Shown in pieces: positions 34,696 to 42,419 of a stretch of 51,005 bases of DNA (position 1 is its first letter; every line of letters begins with the position of its first letter). The notes below the pieces were generated by a model. The model saw only the letters and a list, made by a program, of their open reading frames with translations, ran no database searches and was not told the origin of the DNA. This DNA is from CAYWMQ01 sp964459635 (GTDB lineage: Bacteria; Patescibacteriota; Minisyncoccia; Phycocordibacterales; UBA12088). A program made the position numbers and the translations under genes. Location of the stretch: assembly GCA_964459635.1 (NCBI GenBank), contig CAYWMQ010000005.1, positions 1-51,005 on the forward strand, read 5' to 3'.

Positions 34696-34860
34696 CTAGT
34701 ATCCCGCTGCACGCAGCCACGCGCCAAGATAGTACGGCCAGATGAGGACCGCAAGCACGCCCTGCCAGAAGGACAGCTGCAGGTAGCCTATGGTAAAAAG
34801 CCATGCTGCCGCCCAGAGACCCGCAAGCGGGGTGTGGTGCTCAACTTTTATCTTTTCCAT
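34696..34860 (-). CDS. small membrane protein, 54 aa
   Basis: Two adjacent hydrophobic segments (about 12-28 and 32-48) rich in Trp and Tyr, starting MEKIKVEHHTPLAGLW. TATCAT (34868-34873) ends 8 nt before the ATG, so a leaderless mRNA is predicted. Family unknown. It is divergent from the PG-binding protein gene. Confidence 0.55.
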   Translation of the reverse strand: MEKIKVEHHTPLAGLWAAAWLFTIGYLQLSFWQGVLAVLIWPYYLGAWLRAAGY

Positions 34861-34867
34861 ATTCTCT

Positions 34868-34873
34868 ATGATA
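34868..34873 (-). promoter_or_regulatory. -10 box TATCAT, leaderless start
   Basis: Ends 8 nt before ATG 34860. No convincing -35. Confidence 0.4.
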
Positions 34874-35014
34874 GCGAACGCACGAGCGGTATGCTCGCGC
34901 TTATCCCCATATGCGCACCCTTTTTGCTGGAAATTTGTGAAACCCGGTTTGGCCACACGGTGCTTTGAGCGGTATACTATGCGTACTACTCTTACCATAA
35001 GCTATAGTTCTTCT

Positions 35015-35995
35015 ATGAATCTACGTACATACGCCACCCACTCTCTCACGCTCGGGGCACTCTTCGCGCTCGCAGTGCTTGTGTTCCCCGGCACGAGCAG
35101 TGCGGCCACGCCCTCATGCACCTTTGACCGCGATCTCACCATCGGCATCTTGGGCGAGGACGTGAAGTGCCTTCAAAAGTTCCTCAATGATGCGGGTTAT
35201 AAGCTCACGGATGTTGGCCCCGGCTCGCCCGGCAAAGAGACCGACAAGTTTGGAGCTTTCACGCGTGACGCGCTCGCGCTTTGGCAGAAAGAAAACGGCA
35301 TCACGCCCGCGTCCGGCTACTTCGGCGCACGTACACGCGCACACTTGGCCGGACAGAGCGGTACGGCTCCTGCTGTGCCTGTAACGCCGACTCTACCTAC
35401 GATTCCCGTTAGCACGATCACGCCTCCCGCTGCGCCCGCGCCTATGTCGGGGGATGTGACTTCGCTCCTCAACAGCCTTTCGGGCGCAGACCGTGCGCAA
35501 GCGGAAAGCTTGCTTGCGCTCATTTCCGCACTTGGACTCAATCGCTCAGACGATGATGAGGACAGCGAGGATGAGGAAGAAACAGATGAGCTAAGCGACG
35601 CCACGCGCGACCTCCTTGATGAGCTCCTTGATATCGTGACGGACGCACGCGATTCTCTTGAAGAAGAAGAGTACGAGGATGCGGATGATCTTCTTGATGA
35701 CGCACAGGACGCGATACGTGAGGCGCTTGACGAGGGTGGCTCCGGCAGTGACGCAGAGTCACGCGCAGAGCGCGCTATCAAAGCGGCGAAATCTGCAATT
35801 GCCGATGCGGAGGATGCGATCGACGAGGCAAAGGACGACGATGAGGATACGGATGACGCGGAGGAGTACCTTGCAGATGCAGAAGACGCGCTTGAGGACG
35901 CCGAGGATGCGTTTGAGGATGAGGAGTACGCGGATGCATTGCGGTACGCTCAAGATGCGAAGGAGTACGCTACTGACGCACAGGACGCGCTGTAA
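35015..35995 (+). CDS. secreted peptidoglycan-binding domain 1 protein with acidic helical tail
   Basis: 326 aa. A signal peptide (1-30, cleavage after GTSSA-A) is followed by a PG_binding_1 domain (about 34-115: GILGEDVKCLQKFLNDAGY ... GAFTRDALALWQKENG). Then come a Pro/Thr/Ala linker (about 118-150) and a long very acidic helical tail with repeating Glu/Asp-Ala text (EDAEDAFEDEEYADAL). It is expected to sit in the cell wall. ATG 35015 starts the signal peptide; a TATAGT box ends 7 nt before it, and a stronger TTGGCC-18-TATACT pair (34954-34977) would give a 30-base leader. A perfect hairpin follows the stop. Confidence 0.85.
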   Translation: MNLRTYATHSLTLGALFALAVLVFPGTSSAATPSCTFDRDLTIGILGEDVKCLQKFLNDAGYKLTDVGPGSPGKETDKFGAFTRDALALWQKENGITPASGYFGARTRAHLAGQSGTAPAVPVTPTLPTIPVSTITPPAAPAPMSGDVTSLLNSLSGADRAQAESLLALISALGLNRSDDDEDSEDEEETDELSDATRDLLDELLDIVTDARDSLEEEEYEDADDLLDDAQDAIREALDEGGSGSDAESRAERAIKAAKSAIADAEDAIDEAKDDDEDTDDAEEYLADAEDALEDAEDAFEDEEYADALRYAQDAKEYATDAQDAL

Positions 35996-36010
35996 TCAGA
36001 GGCTCAATAC

Positions 36011-36056
36011 TACGGTAAACGACCACCGACCCTAGGTCTGGTGGTCGTTTACCGTA
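36011..36056. terminator. perfect 17-bp inverted repeat terminator
   Basis: TACGGTAAACGACCACC and its exact complement flank a 12-base loop, 16 bases after the PG-binding protein stop. No T tract, but the stem is strong. Confidence 0.65.
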
Positions 36057-36069
36057 CAGCCCCGAAGGC

Positions 36070-36097
36070 TTGACAAGAGAAAAAGTAAGTGTATACT
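36070..36097 (+). promoter_or_regulatory. sigma70 promoter of the 83-aa gene
   Basis: TTGACA (36070-36075), 16-base spacer, TATACT (36092-36097). Predicted +1 near 36104, giving a 60-base leader. Confidence 0.75.
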
Positions 36098-36118
36098 ACG
36101 AGCTGAAATTTGTCCCAC

Positions 36119-36138
36119 CGCGGCATTAAGGTGCCGCG
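36119..36138 (+). promoter_or_regulatory. 5' leader hairpin
   Basis: CGCGGCA/TGCCGCG with a 6-base loop, inside the leader of the 83-aa gene and 10 bases before a purine-rich tract leading to its ribosome binding site. Confidence 0.5.
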
Positions 36139-36164
36139 TCGACGGAGGTTGAAAGGACATCGAA

Positions 36165-36416
36165 ATGGGCAATCTAACGTTCTTTGATCGGGAAGTCGAG
36201 GACATTGAGACGGAATGGCCCGAACAGGCCATGGAGCGGGTGCTCGGGACCGGTACAATCGTGGAGACCACGTTCCACATCGATGTGTACCCGCCGGCTC
36301 CAGGTTTTCGTGGCGAAACAAAAGGTTACCGTTTCACGTTCACGTTGGCAGACGGAAAAAAGGCCAGACTACTCTTCGATCCGGACGATATGTACTTCGA
36401 GGAATTGAAGGAGTAA
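36165..36416 (+). CDS. hypothetical protein, 83 aa
   Basis: Unrecognised small soluble protein: acidic N-terminal helix (REVEDIETEWPEQAMERVLG), then beta-rich text (TTFHIDVYPPAPGF ... YRFTFTLADGKKARLLF). GAAAGGA precedes the ATG by 8 bases. It has its own consensus promoter, leader hairpin and terminator, so it is a self-contained unit inserted between a cell-wall protein and dnaJ. Confidence 0.65.
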   Translation: MGNLTFFDREVEDIETEWPEQAMERVLGTGTIVETTFHIDVYPPAPGFRGETKGYRFTFTLADGKKARLLFDPDDMYFEELKE

Positions 36417-36422
36417 CGCCCC

Positions 36423-36445
36423 GCCCCGCTCATCTCGAGCGGGGC
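36423..36445 (+). terminator. terminator-like hairpin
   Basis: GCCCCGCTC/GAGCGGGGC with a 5-base loop, 7 bases after the stop at 36416. No T tract. Confidence 0.6.
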
Positions 36446-36496
36446 ATCACCATATTTTCCCAGCGTTTTGACGGATGCGCAGAGGCGTATCTTTCG

Positions 36497-36546
36497 TTGC
36501 CCCCATCCGCATTCACATTCCCATTCCCATTCCCATACCCGCTACA
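36497..36546 (+). repeat. CATTCCC word repeat next to dnaJ
   Basis: CATTCCCATTCCCATTCCC and variants precede the dnaJ stop codon. The opposite-strand equivalent lies upstream of ftsW (18655-18695). Confidence 0.6.
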
Positions 36547-37606
36547 CCCCCTCCTCTTTCAGTGTCTCCACGGCCGCACGTGCTTTCTTGGAGAGCTTGG
36601 CGGGAATCTTGATATCAAGACGCAAAAGCAAGTCGCCGCGCGCGCCCCCGCGCTGTGGCACGCCCTTCCCCTTGAGGCGCAGCATTTCTCCGGGCTCAAC
36701 GCCCGCAGGTATTTTTACCGACACCGGACCGTCAAGCGTATCTACATCGTAGCTCGCGCCAAGCAGTGCATCCGTGAGCTTGACCGACACCGACTTGATG
36801 AGGTTGAAGCCTTCGCGCTTGTATGCCGGGTCCTGCTTCACGTGCACCTTTACGTACAGGTCGCCCGGTATGCCGTGCGGTACTGCCTCGCCGCCACCGG
36901 AAAGGCGTATCATCTCGCCCGATTCAATGCCTGCGGGTATCGCGATGGCTATCTCCTCCTGCTTGCGCTCCACACCCAAGCCGCCACATGTGGGACACGG
37001 CTCTTTCGGCACCTTGCCTGCCCCATGGCAGGTCTGACAGATGGTAGCGGTGGAAAACACGCCAAATACCGTTTGCTTGGTCTCGTGCACCTTGCCTGCG
37101 CCGTTGCAGGTACTGCAGTCAATGAGCTCGCTCTTGTCCTTTGCGCCGGTGCCGCCGCAGACACTACAGGTGCTCACCTTTGCGAGCAGCACGCGCCGCT
37201 CCACGCCGAAGATGGATTCACGAAAGGAAAGCTCAATGTCTATCGAAATGTCTCGGCCGCGCGGGGTGCGAGGGCGCCTGCCGCCACCGAAGAAGTCGCC
37301 AAAGAGGTCGCCCAGATCGAACTCCACGCTCTGCCCGCCAAAACCGCCGAAGTCGAAACCGCCAAAACCGCCCTGCGGCCCGCCCTGCCCCGCACCGCTG
37401 AAGGTGCGGCCGTATGCGTCGTACTCGGCCCGCTTCTTGTCGTCGGAAAGCACCGAGTAGGCTTCATTGACCTCCTTGAACTTCGCCTCATCGCCCCCCT
37501 GCTTGTCAGGGTGGTACTGGTGTGCGAGCTTTCGGAAGGCCTTCTTAATGTCGTCCTTTGACGCGCCTTTCGCGAGGCCCAGTGTTTGGTAGTAATCCTT
37601 AGCCAT
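36542..37606 (-). CDS. dnaJ: chaperone DnaJ
   Basis: Hsp40 co-chaperone that stimulates DnaK ATPase; 354 aa. J domain at the N-terminus with HQYHPDKQGG (HPD motif), a Gly/Phe-rich segment, and four zinc motifs (CSVCGGTG, CSTCNGAG, CQTCHGAG, CPTCGGLG). A C-terminal substrate-binding domain follows. The ATG at 37606 precedes AKDYYQTLGL. It is separated from dnaK by a repeat-filled 150-base gap rather than being tightly coupled. Confidence 0.96.
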   Translation of the reverse strand: MAKDYYQTLGLAKGASKDDIKKAFRKLAHQYHPDKQGGDEAKFKEVNEAYSVLSDDKKRAEYDAYGRTFSGAGQGGPQGGFGGFDFGGFGGQSVEFDLGDLFGDFFGGGRRPRTPRGRDISIDIELSFRESIFGVERRVLLAKVSTCSVCGGTGAKDKSELIDCSTCNGAGKVHETKQTVFGVFSTATICQTCHGAGKVPKEPCPTCGGLGVERKQEEIAIAIPAGIESGEMIRLSGGGEAVPHGIPGDLYVKVHVKQDPAYKREGFNLIKSVSVKLTDALLGASYDVDTLDGPVSVKIPAGVEPGEMLRLKGKGVPQRGGARGDLLLRLDIKIPAKLSKKARAAVETLKEEGV

Positions 37607-37610
37607 AGTC

Positions 37611-37755
37611 GATTGTGGAAATCTCAAATCATAAAACCCAAGTTCCAAATAAGCACCAAACTAAAAATCTCAAAAGTAGACCCTGGTGAGAATTTTGTGA
37701 ATTTCTGGCATTGAGATTTATTTGGAGCTTATGATTTTGAATTTGTAATTTCCTT
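37611..37755. repeat. long imperfect inverted repeat, family A
   Basis: AAGTTCCAAATAAGCACCAAA on one side and the complement-type text ATTTATTTGGAGCTTATGAT on the other form arms in the dnaK-dnaJ gap. Outer ends AAATCTCAAAT / ATTGAGATTT also pair. Confidence 0.7.
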
Positions 37756-37756
37756 T

Positions 37757-39631
37757 CTAACCCTGCTCGGCGTCTCTGATTTTCTGCTCACCTTCACTTC
37801 CCTCATCCTTCTTCTCATCCTTCGTGTCGTCGTGCTTGCTCATCGCTTCGCCTATCTTGGAAATGGTGCGGGAAAGCTCCTCCGTCGCACTTCGAATAGC
37901 CGCGAGGTCCGCTCCGTCCTTTACCTTTTTGAGCGCGTCGCTTTTTTCTTCCACCTCTTTCTTCACATCCGCCCCGGCCTTCTCGCCATAGTCGCGGAGC
38001 GATTTTTCAGCCATGTAGAGCATCTGCTCGGCGGTGTTCTTCGCCTCTATAAGCTCGCGCTTCTCTTTGTCGTCCTTTTCGTGTGCCTTCGCATCGTCTT
38101 GCATGCGCGCAATGTCTGCATCCGTGAGTCCCGAGGAAGCCTCAATGCGGATAGACTGCTCCTTGTTGCTCGCCTTGTCCTTTGCTTTTACCGAAAGGAT
38201 GCCGTTTGCGTCCACGTCGAAGGTCACCTCCACCTGTGGCATGCCGCGCGGGGCGGGCGGAATGCCGTCGAGGATGAAGCGCCCAAGCGATTTGTTGTCC
38301 GCAGCCATGGCGCGCTCACCCTGCACAATATGTATTTCCACCTGCGTCTGGTTGTCCGCTGCGGTCGAGAAAATCTGCGAGCGCTGTGTGGGAATGGTGG
38401 TGTTCTTCTCAATGAGCTTCGTGGCGACACCACCCATCGTTTCTATGCCGAGCGAGAGCGGAATGACGTCAAGGAGGAGTACGTCCTTCACATCGCCCTG
38501 TAGTATGCCGCCCTGTATCGCCGCGCCGAGCGCCACCACTTCATCCGGGTTGATGCTTTTGTTGGGTTCCTTGCCGAAGTAGCTCTTTACCGCCTCCATA
38601 ATGGCTGGCATGCGCGTCTGGCCACCGACGAGAATGATCTCGTCTATGTCCTCTTTCTTGAAGGGCGATGCCTCAATGGCGCGCTTTGTGATGGCCATCG
38701 AGCGGTCTACGAACTCGGCCGCAAGCTCCTCAAGCTTGGCGCGTGAGAGGTGCAAAAGCAGGTGCTTGGGGCCCGAGGCGTCACTCGTGATAAAGGGTAT
38801 GTTTATCTCCGCATCGGTCACGGTGGAAAGCTCCATCTTCGCCTTCTCTGCCGCTTCGTCAAGGCGCTGCAGCGCGAGCGGGTCTTTGGTGATATCTATG
38901 CCGCTGTCCTTCTTGAACTCGTCCGCGAGCCAGCGCACTATTTTCTGGTCAATGTCCCTGCCGCCCATGTGTGCATCGCCGTCTGTTGATTTGACCTCTA
39001 TCACATCGTCGCCCACTTCCAGTACGGAAATGTCGAAGGTGCCGCCGCCAAAGTCGTATACGACTATCTTCTCGTCCTTCTTCTTGTTGAAGCCGTACGC
39101 GAGCGCCGCCGCCGTCGGCTCGTTGATGATGCGCTTCACCTCCAAGCCTGCTATCTTGCCCGCATCCTTGGTGGCTTGGCGCTGCGAGTCGTTGAAGTAT
39201 GCGGGGACCGTGATCACAGCTTCGGTAATCTTTTCGCCAAGCTTGCGCTCCGCGTCGTTCTTGAGCTTCTGTAGGATCATCGCGCTTATCTCCTCCGGCG
39301 TGTAGTCCTTGTCGCCCATGCGTATGTGCACGCCTCCGTTGTCGGCTTTCTTCACCTCGTAGGGCACGATCTCTTTGTCCTTCTGCACCGCATCCTCGTC
39401 GTAGCGGTGGCCGATGAAACGCTTGATGCCGTATATGGTGTTTTGCGGGTTGGTGACGGCTTGGCGCTTTGCGATGACACCCACCGCGCGCTCTTTGTTC
39501 TTCGATATGGATACAACGGAGGGAGTAGTGCGCGCACCCTCTTCATTTTCGATGATACGAGGATCCCCACCCTCCACGATGGCCATCGCGGAGTTCGTGG
39601 TGCCGAGGTCGATGCCGAGTATCTTTGACAT
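37757..39631 (-). CDS. dnaK: chaperone DnaK (Hsp70)
   Basis: ATP-driven chaperone, 624 aa. ILGIDLGTTNSAMAIVEGG is phosphate loop 1, VPAYFNDSQRQATKDAG and INEPTAAALAYG follow, then VYDFGGGTFDISVLEVGDDV, LVGGQTRMPAI and the substrate-binding domain DVIPLSLGIETMGG. The C-terminus is charged (KHDDTKDEKKDEGSEGEQ). No CIRCE element or hrcA is seen. The upstream gap to grpE is full of repeats. Confidence 0.97.
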   Translation of the reverse strand: MSKILGIDLGTTNSAMAIVEGGDPRIIENEEGARTTPSVVSISKNKERAVGVIAKRQAVTNPQNTIYGIKRFIGHRYDEDAVQKDKEIVPYEVKKADNGGVHIRMGDKDYTPEEISAMILQKLKNDAERKLGEKITEAVITVPAYFNDSQRQATKDAGKIAGLEVKRIINEPTAAALAYGFNKKKDEKIVVYDFGGGTFDISVLEVGDDVIEVKSTDGDAHMGGRDIDQKIVRWLADEFKKDSGIDITKDPLALQRLDEAAEKAKMELSTVTDAEINIPFITSDASGPKHLLLHLSRAKLEELAAEFVDRSMAITKRAIEASPFKKEDIDEIILVGGQTRMPAIMEAVKSYFGKEPNKSINPDEVVALGAAIQGGILQGDVKDVLLLDVIPLSLGIETMGGVATKLIEKNTTIPTQRSQIFSTAADNQTQVEIHIVQGERAMAADNKSLGRFILDGIPPAPRGMPQVEVTFDVDANGILSVKAKDKASNKEQSIRIEASSGLTDADIARMQDDAKAHEKDDKEKRELIEAKNTAEQMLYMAEKSLRDYGEKAGADVKKEVEEKSDALKKVKDGADLAAIRSATEELSRTISKIGEAMSKHDDTKDEKKDEGSEGEQKIRDAEQG

Positions 39632-39639
39632 AGGTGTTA

Positions 39640-39893
39640 GGTTAGAGGTTAAAGGTTATAGGTTCGAGTGAAGACTAGCGAGTGGGCGAGTAACGAGTTG
39701 CGTGTTACGAGTACGAAGCGTTTATTTGTTTGAAGGCGACAATCGCCGACAGAGAGGACGCAAGTTGACCGGACCCTGGATTGCTTCGCTTCGCTCGCAA
39801 TGACGACAAACGGACAATACATCATTGCGAGCGAAGCGAAGCAATCCAGAGTCGTTGGCACCCGCTACTCGCCAACTCGTAACTCGTTATGTT
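39640..39893. repeat. nested repeat block between grpE and dnaK
   Basis: It contains the TAACCTATAACC-type word (39640-39664), GAGTAACGAGTT words on one side and CTCGTAACTCG words on the other (39680-39720 and 39865-39893), and the perfect palindrome at 39776-39849. The outer words are mutually inverted, so the whole block can fold. The right end enters the last codons of grpE. Confidence 0.6.
39776..39849. repeat. perfect 28-bp inverted repeat, GCTTCGCTTCGC type
   Basis: Arms 39776-39803 and 39822-39849 are exact complements around an 18-base loop; each arm contains TTGCTTCGCTTCGCTCGCAA or its complement. This word is widespread in several bacterial genomes as a REP-like palindrome. Confidence 0.85.
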
Positions 39894-40473
39894 GATATAC
39901 TACCACCTTCGCCGGCCTCACTATCTCTTCCCCGATGCGGAAGCCTTGCTGCACGACGGTGGCTATGCGGTCGTCGTCACCTTGCGTGGTCGTACGCGTG
40001 ACACTCACACACTCATGGAGCTTCGGATCGAAGGGCTCGCCTGCCGCTCCGTACGCCTCAAGACCTTCGCGTGCGAGCGTGTCACGCAGCTGTGCGTGGA
40101 TCCGCTCGACGCCGCTGCGCCACGCCTCGTCGACGTCCTGCCACTGCTCTTGGCTCATCGCTTGCGTAAAACTGTCGAGAATGGGGACCAGCGACGCCAC
40201 GATGCGGCCCTTTGTGCGGTTGCGAGAGCGCAGTGCTTCTTCCTCGGTGACGCGCTTAAAGTTCACGAGGTCCGCTTTCGCACGCTGCCAGCCGGTGAGG
40301 TTCTCGGTCGCTTCGCGCTTCGCTTCCGCAAGCTCTGCGCGAAGTGCTTTGAGCTTGGCTTGTAGCGCCGGAGCACTAGCGCCTTCCTCGCTCTCAAGCT
40401 CACGCTCATCGCCCGTGTCGGCGTCCAGGATGATCTCCTCGCCGTCTGCGTCGTGTTGCGCCCCCTTCCGCAT
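39865..40473 (-). CDS. grpE: nucleotide exchange factor GrpE
   Basis: 202 aa; releases ADP from DnaK. An acidic N-terminus is followed by a long coiled coil (about 30-70), LTGWQRAKADLVNFKRVTEE, and the C-terminal GEPFDPKLHECVS and VVQQGFRIGEEIVRPAKVVV. The ATG at 40473 is fixed by the promoter: +1 falls exactly on its A. The frame continues upstream across the promoter and is rejected. First gene of grpE-dnaK-dnaJ. Confidence 0.95.
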   Translation of the reverse strand: MRKGAQHDADGEEIILDADTGDERELESEEGASAPALQAKLKALRAELAEAKREATENLTGWQRAKADLVNFKRVTEEEALRSRNRTKGRIVASLVPILDSFTQAMSQEQWQDVDEAWRSGVERIHAQLRDTLAREGLEAYGAAGEPFDPKLHECVSVTRTTTQGDDDRIATVVQQGFRIGEEIVRPAKVVVYQHNELRVGE

Positions 40474-40479
40474 GGGCGA

Positions 40480-40508
40480 ATTATAAGGCCTGTGAGATGG
40501 GGTGTCAA
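40480..40508 (-). promoter_or_regulatory. consensus promoter of grpE, leaderless
   Basis: TTGACA (40503-40508), 17 bases, TATAAT (40480-40485), both perfect. The last -10 base is 7 nt from the A of ATG 40473. No heat-shock operator is seen. Confidence 0.85.
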
Positions 40509-40517
40509 ATTGGAAAG

Positions 40518-40545
40518 TTGACAACACGCAAATACAGTATACAAT
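40518..40545 (+). promoter_or_regulatory. divergent promoter for the 145-aa gene
   Basis: TTGACA (40518-40523) and TACAAT (40540-40545), 16 bases apart, back to back with the grpE promoter. Confidence 0.6.
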
Positions 40546-40584
40546 ATGTTCCGGTTCTTAATGATATGAAAGCAGGAGGTCACA

Positions 40585-41022
40585 ATGAGTGACACAGCTT
40601 CAGGAATTGCGTCACAACCCCAGATTTCGCGGGGGCCCCAAGGTGAACCCCACGGTTTGTTGGTAGCTGAGAAGACACTCTACGTCACGTTTCCGGGAGC
40701 GACTGCACATTACGACTGGGCCTTGCGCAGGGCGCGCATACACATGGCGTTCGCGCTGCAAGAGATGAAGGTGTGTGCGGATAACCCCGAGCAAAATCCC
40801 TACGTGCTCACGCCTGCCCTGAAAGGGCGCATCGACGTTGTGCAGTATTTGCTCGCACAATTCGAGACGCAGCCGGACCTATTTATGGGCAATGAATCGG
40901 CGTGTGTCGAAGTAATCACCAAGGCTTGGCGCACCCGGATGTTGCCGCTTGTCCAGACGGGCGAAGCAACGTGGGCAGAGTTGGGCTTCGTGGACCCTTT
41001 CACCAAGCGCCTCCATCCGTAA
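40585..41022 (+). CDS. hypothetical protein, 145 aa
   Basis: Unrecognised. Soluble; LLVAEKTLYVTFPGATAHYDW leads into helices rich in Ala/Met/Arg (RRARIHMAFALQEMKVC). A perfect AGGAGGT lies 5 bases before the ATG, with a divergent promoter upstream and a GC hairpin after the stop, so it is a self-contained transcription unit between grpE and rpsI. Confidence 0.7.
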   Translation: MSDTASGIASQPQISRGPQGEPHGLLVAEKTLYVTFPGATAHYDWALRRARIHMAFALQEMKVCADNPEQNPYVLTPALKGRIDVVQYLLAQFETQPDLFMGNESACVEVITKAWRTRMLPLVQTGEATWAELGFVDPFTKRLHP

Positions 41023-41040
41023 TCCATACGGTACAAGTCG

Positions 41041-41067
41041 AACCCCGCCCCACTACGGGCGGGGGTT
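41041..41067 (+). terminator. terminator-like hairpin
   Basis: AACCCCGCCC pairs with GGGCGGGGGTT (one bulged G) across a 6-base loop, 18 bases after the stop. Between convergent genes. Confidence 0.65.
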
Positions 41068-41119
41068 CCCTACATGTCGGCAAACAAACAGAGCCTAAGT
41101 ACCGTTTGCGACAGCCACA

Positions 41120-41521
41120 CTAGCGCTTGCTCCACTGCGGAGACTTGCGGGCTTTTTTGAGGCCGAACTTGCGACGCTCTTTCATGCGGGGGTCGCGCTT
41201 GAGGAAGCCTGCAGACTTGAGAGGCTTGCGGAGGTCTGCCTGGAATTTCTCAACCGCTCGCGCAACGCCATGGCGTACCGCTTCCGACTGCGAGCTGATG
41301 CCGCCACCGATGAGCTTTACCGTGACAACAAACTTTTGTTCCAAACCTTCCACTGCGAGCGCTTCCACTGCGTTCTTACGGAGCGCCTCCGTCGGAAAGT
41401 ACTCGTCCACAGGTTTTTCATTTACGGTAAAGGACGCCTTGGCGGCCGGTATGATGCGTACGCGAGCCACGCTCGTTTTACGTCGTCCTACCGCTTCGAT
41501 GTATGTGGTGTCCTTGGCCAT
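41120..41521 (-). CDS. rpsI: 30S ribosomal protein S9
   Basis: 133 aa; binds 16S rRNA near the P site. EAVGRRKTSVARVRI at the N-terminus and the conserved basic tail ERRKFGLKKARKSPQWSKR, whose final KR contacts P-site tRNA. It follows rplM with a repeat-filled gap of about 120 bases. Confidence 0.97.
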   Translation of the reverse strand: MAKDTTYIEAVGRRKTSVARVRIIPAAKASFTVNEKPVDEYFPTEALRKNAVEALAVEGLEQKFVVTVKLIGGGISSQSEAVRHGVARAVEKFQADLRKPLKSAGFLKRDPRMKERRKFGLKKARKSPQWSKR

Positions 41522-41533
41522 AATGCTCTATCT

Positions 41534-41644
41534 CGATACTAATCAACGAATGAGTGCGAATGCTACGAATGTGCGGCTTCGCCGCATGCGCCGGCGTCCG
41601 TTCGTATTCGTGATATTCGTATGGATTCGTAGATTGGTATCGTG
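41534..41644. repeat. pair of inverted family-B repeats with central hairpin
   Basis: One copy (41534-41571, CGATACTAATCAACGAAT ...) and an opposite copy (41601-41644, ... GATTGGTATCGTG) face each other around TGCGGC/GCCGCA (41572-41586). Together they form a large cruciform-capable structure between rplM and rpsI. Confidence 0.75.
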
Positions 41645-42016
41645 TTACTCGCTTATTATTAACATCTTCATCCGCTTTGCGCGCAGCTTGTTTGCAGGCA
41701 ACATGCCGTACACAGCCTTGCGCACTATTTCTCCCACGCCCTTCTTGTCTATGACCTGCTGCATGGTGAGCTCGCGACGGCCATCGGGGTAGCCGGAGTA
41801 CCGGTCGTACGTGGTCTGCTTGCGCTTTCGCTCTTCCAAGTGCAAGCGGCCCACATGTTCTATCTTGACCTGTACGGGACGTGCCACGTGCTTCACGACG
41901 TCCGCCTTGTGCTTACCCATGAGGAGCACGGCAGCTTCGCTCGCGATACGCCCCAAGCGCTTGCCCGCTGCATCAAGGGTGTGGACTTCAGGTGATGTGT
42001 TGGTGGTATTGTTCAT
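41645..42016 (-). CDS. rplM: 50S ribosomal protein L13
   Basis: 123 aa. HTLDAAGKRLGRIASEAA and KADVVKHVARPV, then TTYDRYSGYPDGRRE and AVYGMLPANKLR, all family hallmarks. ATG 42016 is 4 bases beyond the rplQ stop; the upstream in-frame ATG would overlap it. Confidence 0.96.
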   Translation of the reverse strand: MNNTTNTSPEVHTLDAAGKRLGRIASEAAVLLMGKHKADVVKHVARPVQVKIEHVGRLHLEERKRKQTTYDRYSGYPDGRRELTMQQVIDKKGVGEIVRKAVYGMLPANKLRAKRMKMLIISE

Positions 42017-42020
42017 GGCG

Positions 42021-42374
42021 TTATACAAAAGCGATACGAGCCTCTACCGCCGCATCACCCTGGCGGATGCGGGTGCGCACAATGCGTGTGTAGCCTCCGG
42101 GGCGGCTCTGGTAGCGAGGCCCGAGCTCTGCAAAGAGCTTAGCGGTGGCCTCAGTGTCGTTGCCCAAACGGCTCGCTACGAGGCGACGGTTCGCTACGGT
42201 ATCAGTGCGGCTATGGCTCACAAGCTTTTCTACGAAAGGTCGAAGTGACTTGGCCTTGGCTTCCGTAGTGGTGATACCTTCCTCCAAAATGAGCGCCCGG
42301 GCCAGGCTGCGCAAAAGCGCCGTGCGCACGTTGCGCTCACGTCCGAACTTTCTGTTTTTGTTATGCTTCATCAT
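42021..42374 (-). CDS. rplQ: 50S ribosomal protein L17
   Basis: 117 aa. MKHNKNRKFGRERNVRTALLRSLA at the N-terminus, TTTEAKAKSLRPFVEKLV and GGYTRIVRT later. Two adjacent ATGs (42374, 42371). It follows rpoA as in most bacterial alpha operons. Confidence 0.97.
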   Translation of the reverse strand: MMKHNKNRKFGRERNVRTALLRSLARALILEEGITTTEAKAKSLRPFVEKLVSHSRTDTVANRRLVASRLGNDTEATAKLFAELGPRYQSRPGGYTRIVRTRIRQGDAAVEARIAFV

Positions 42375-42419
42375 GGCTCGTGATTGTACCCGCTTTCTGT
42401 GGTTCTCGCAAATCTGTGA

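Noticed and set aside
36215..37561. 448-codon open frame on the plus strand across dnaJ
   Set aside because: It is antisense to dnaJ, whose motifs are unmistakable; no ribosome binding site and no similarity.
39776..39849. Insertion sequence terminal repeats
   Set aside because: The arms enclose only 18 bases and there is no transposase; it is a REP-type palindrome.
39632..40473. CIRCE/HrcA heat-shock control of grpE-dnaK
   Set aside because: No TTAGCACTC inverted repeat upstream of grpE or dnaK, and hrcA is absent.
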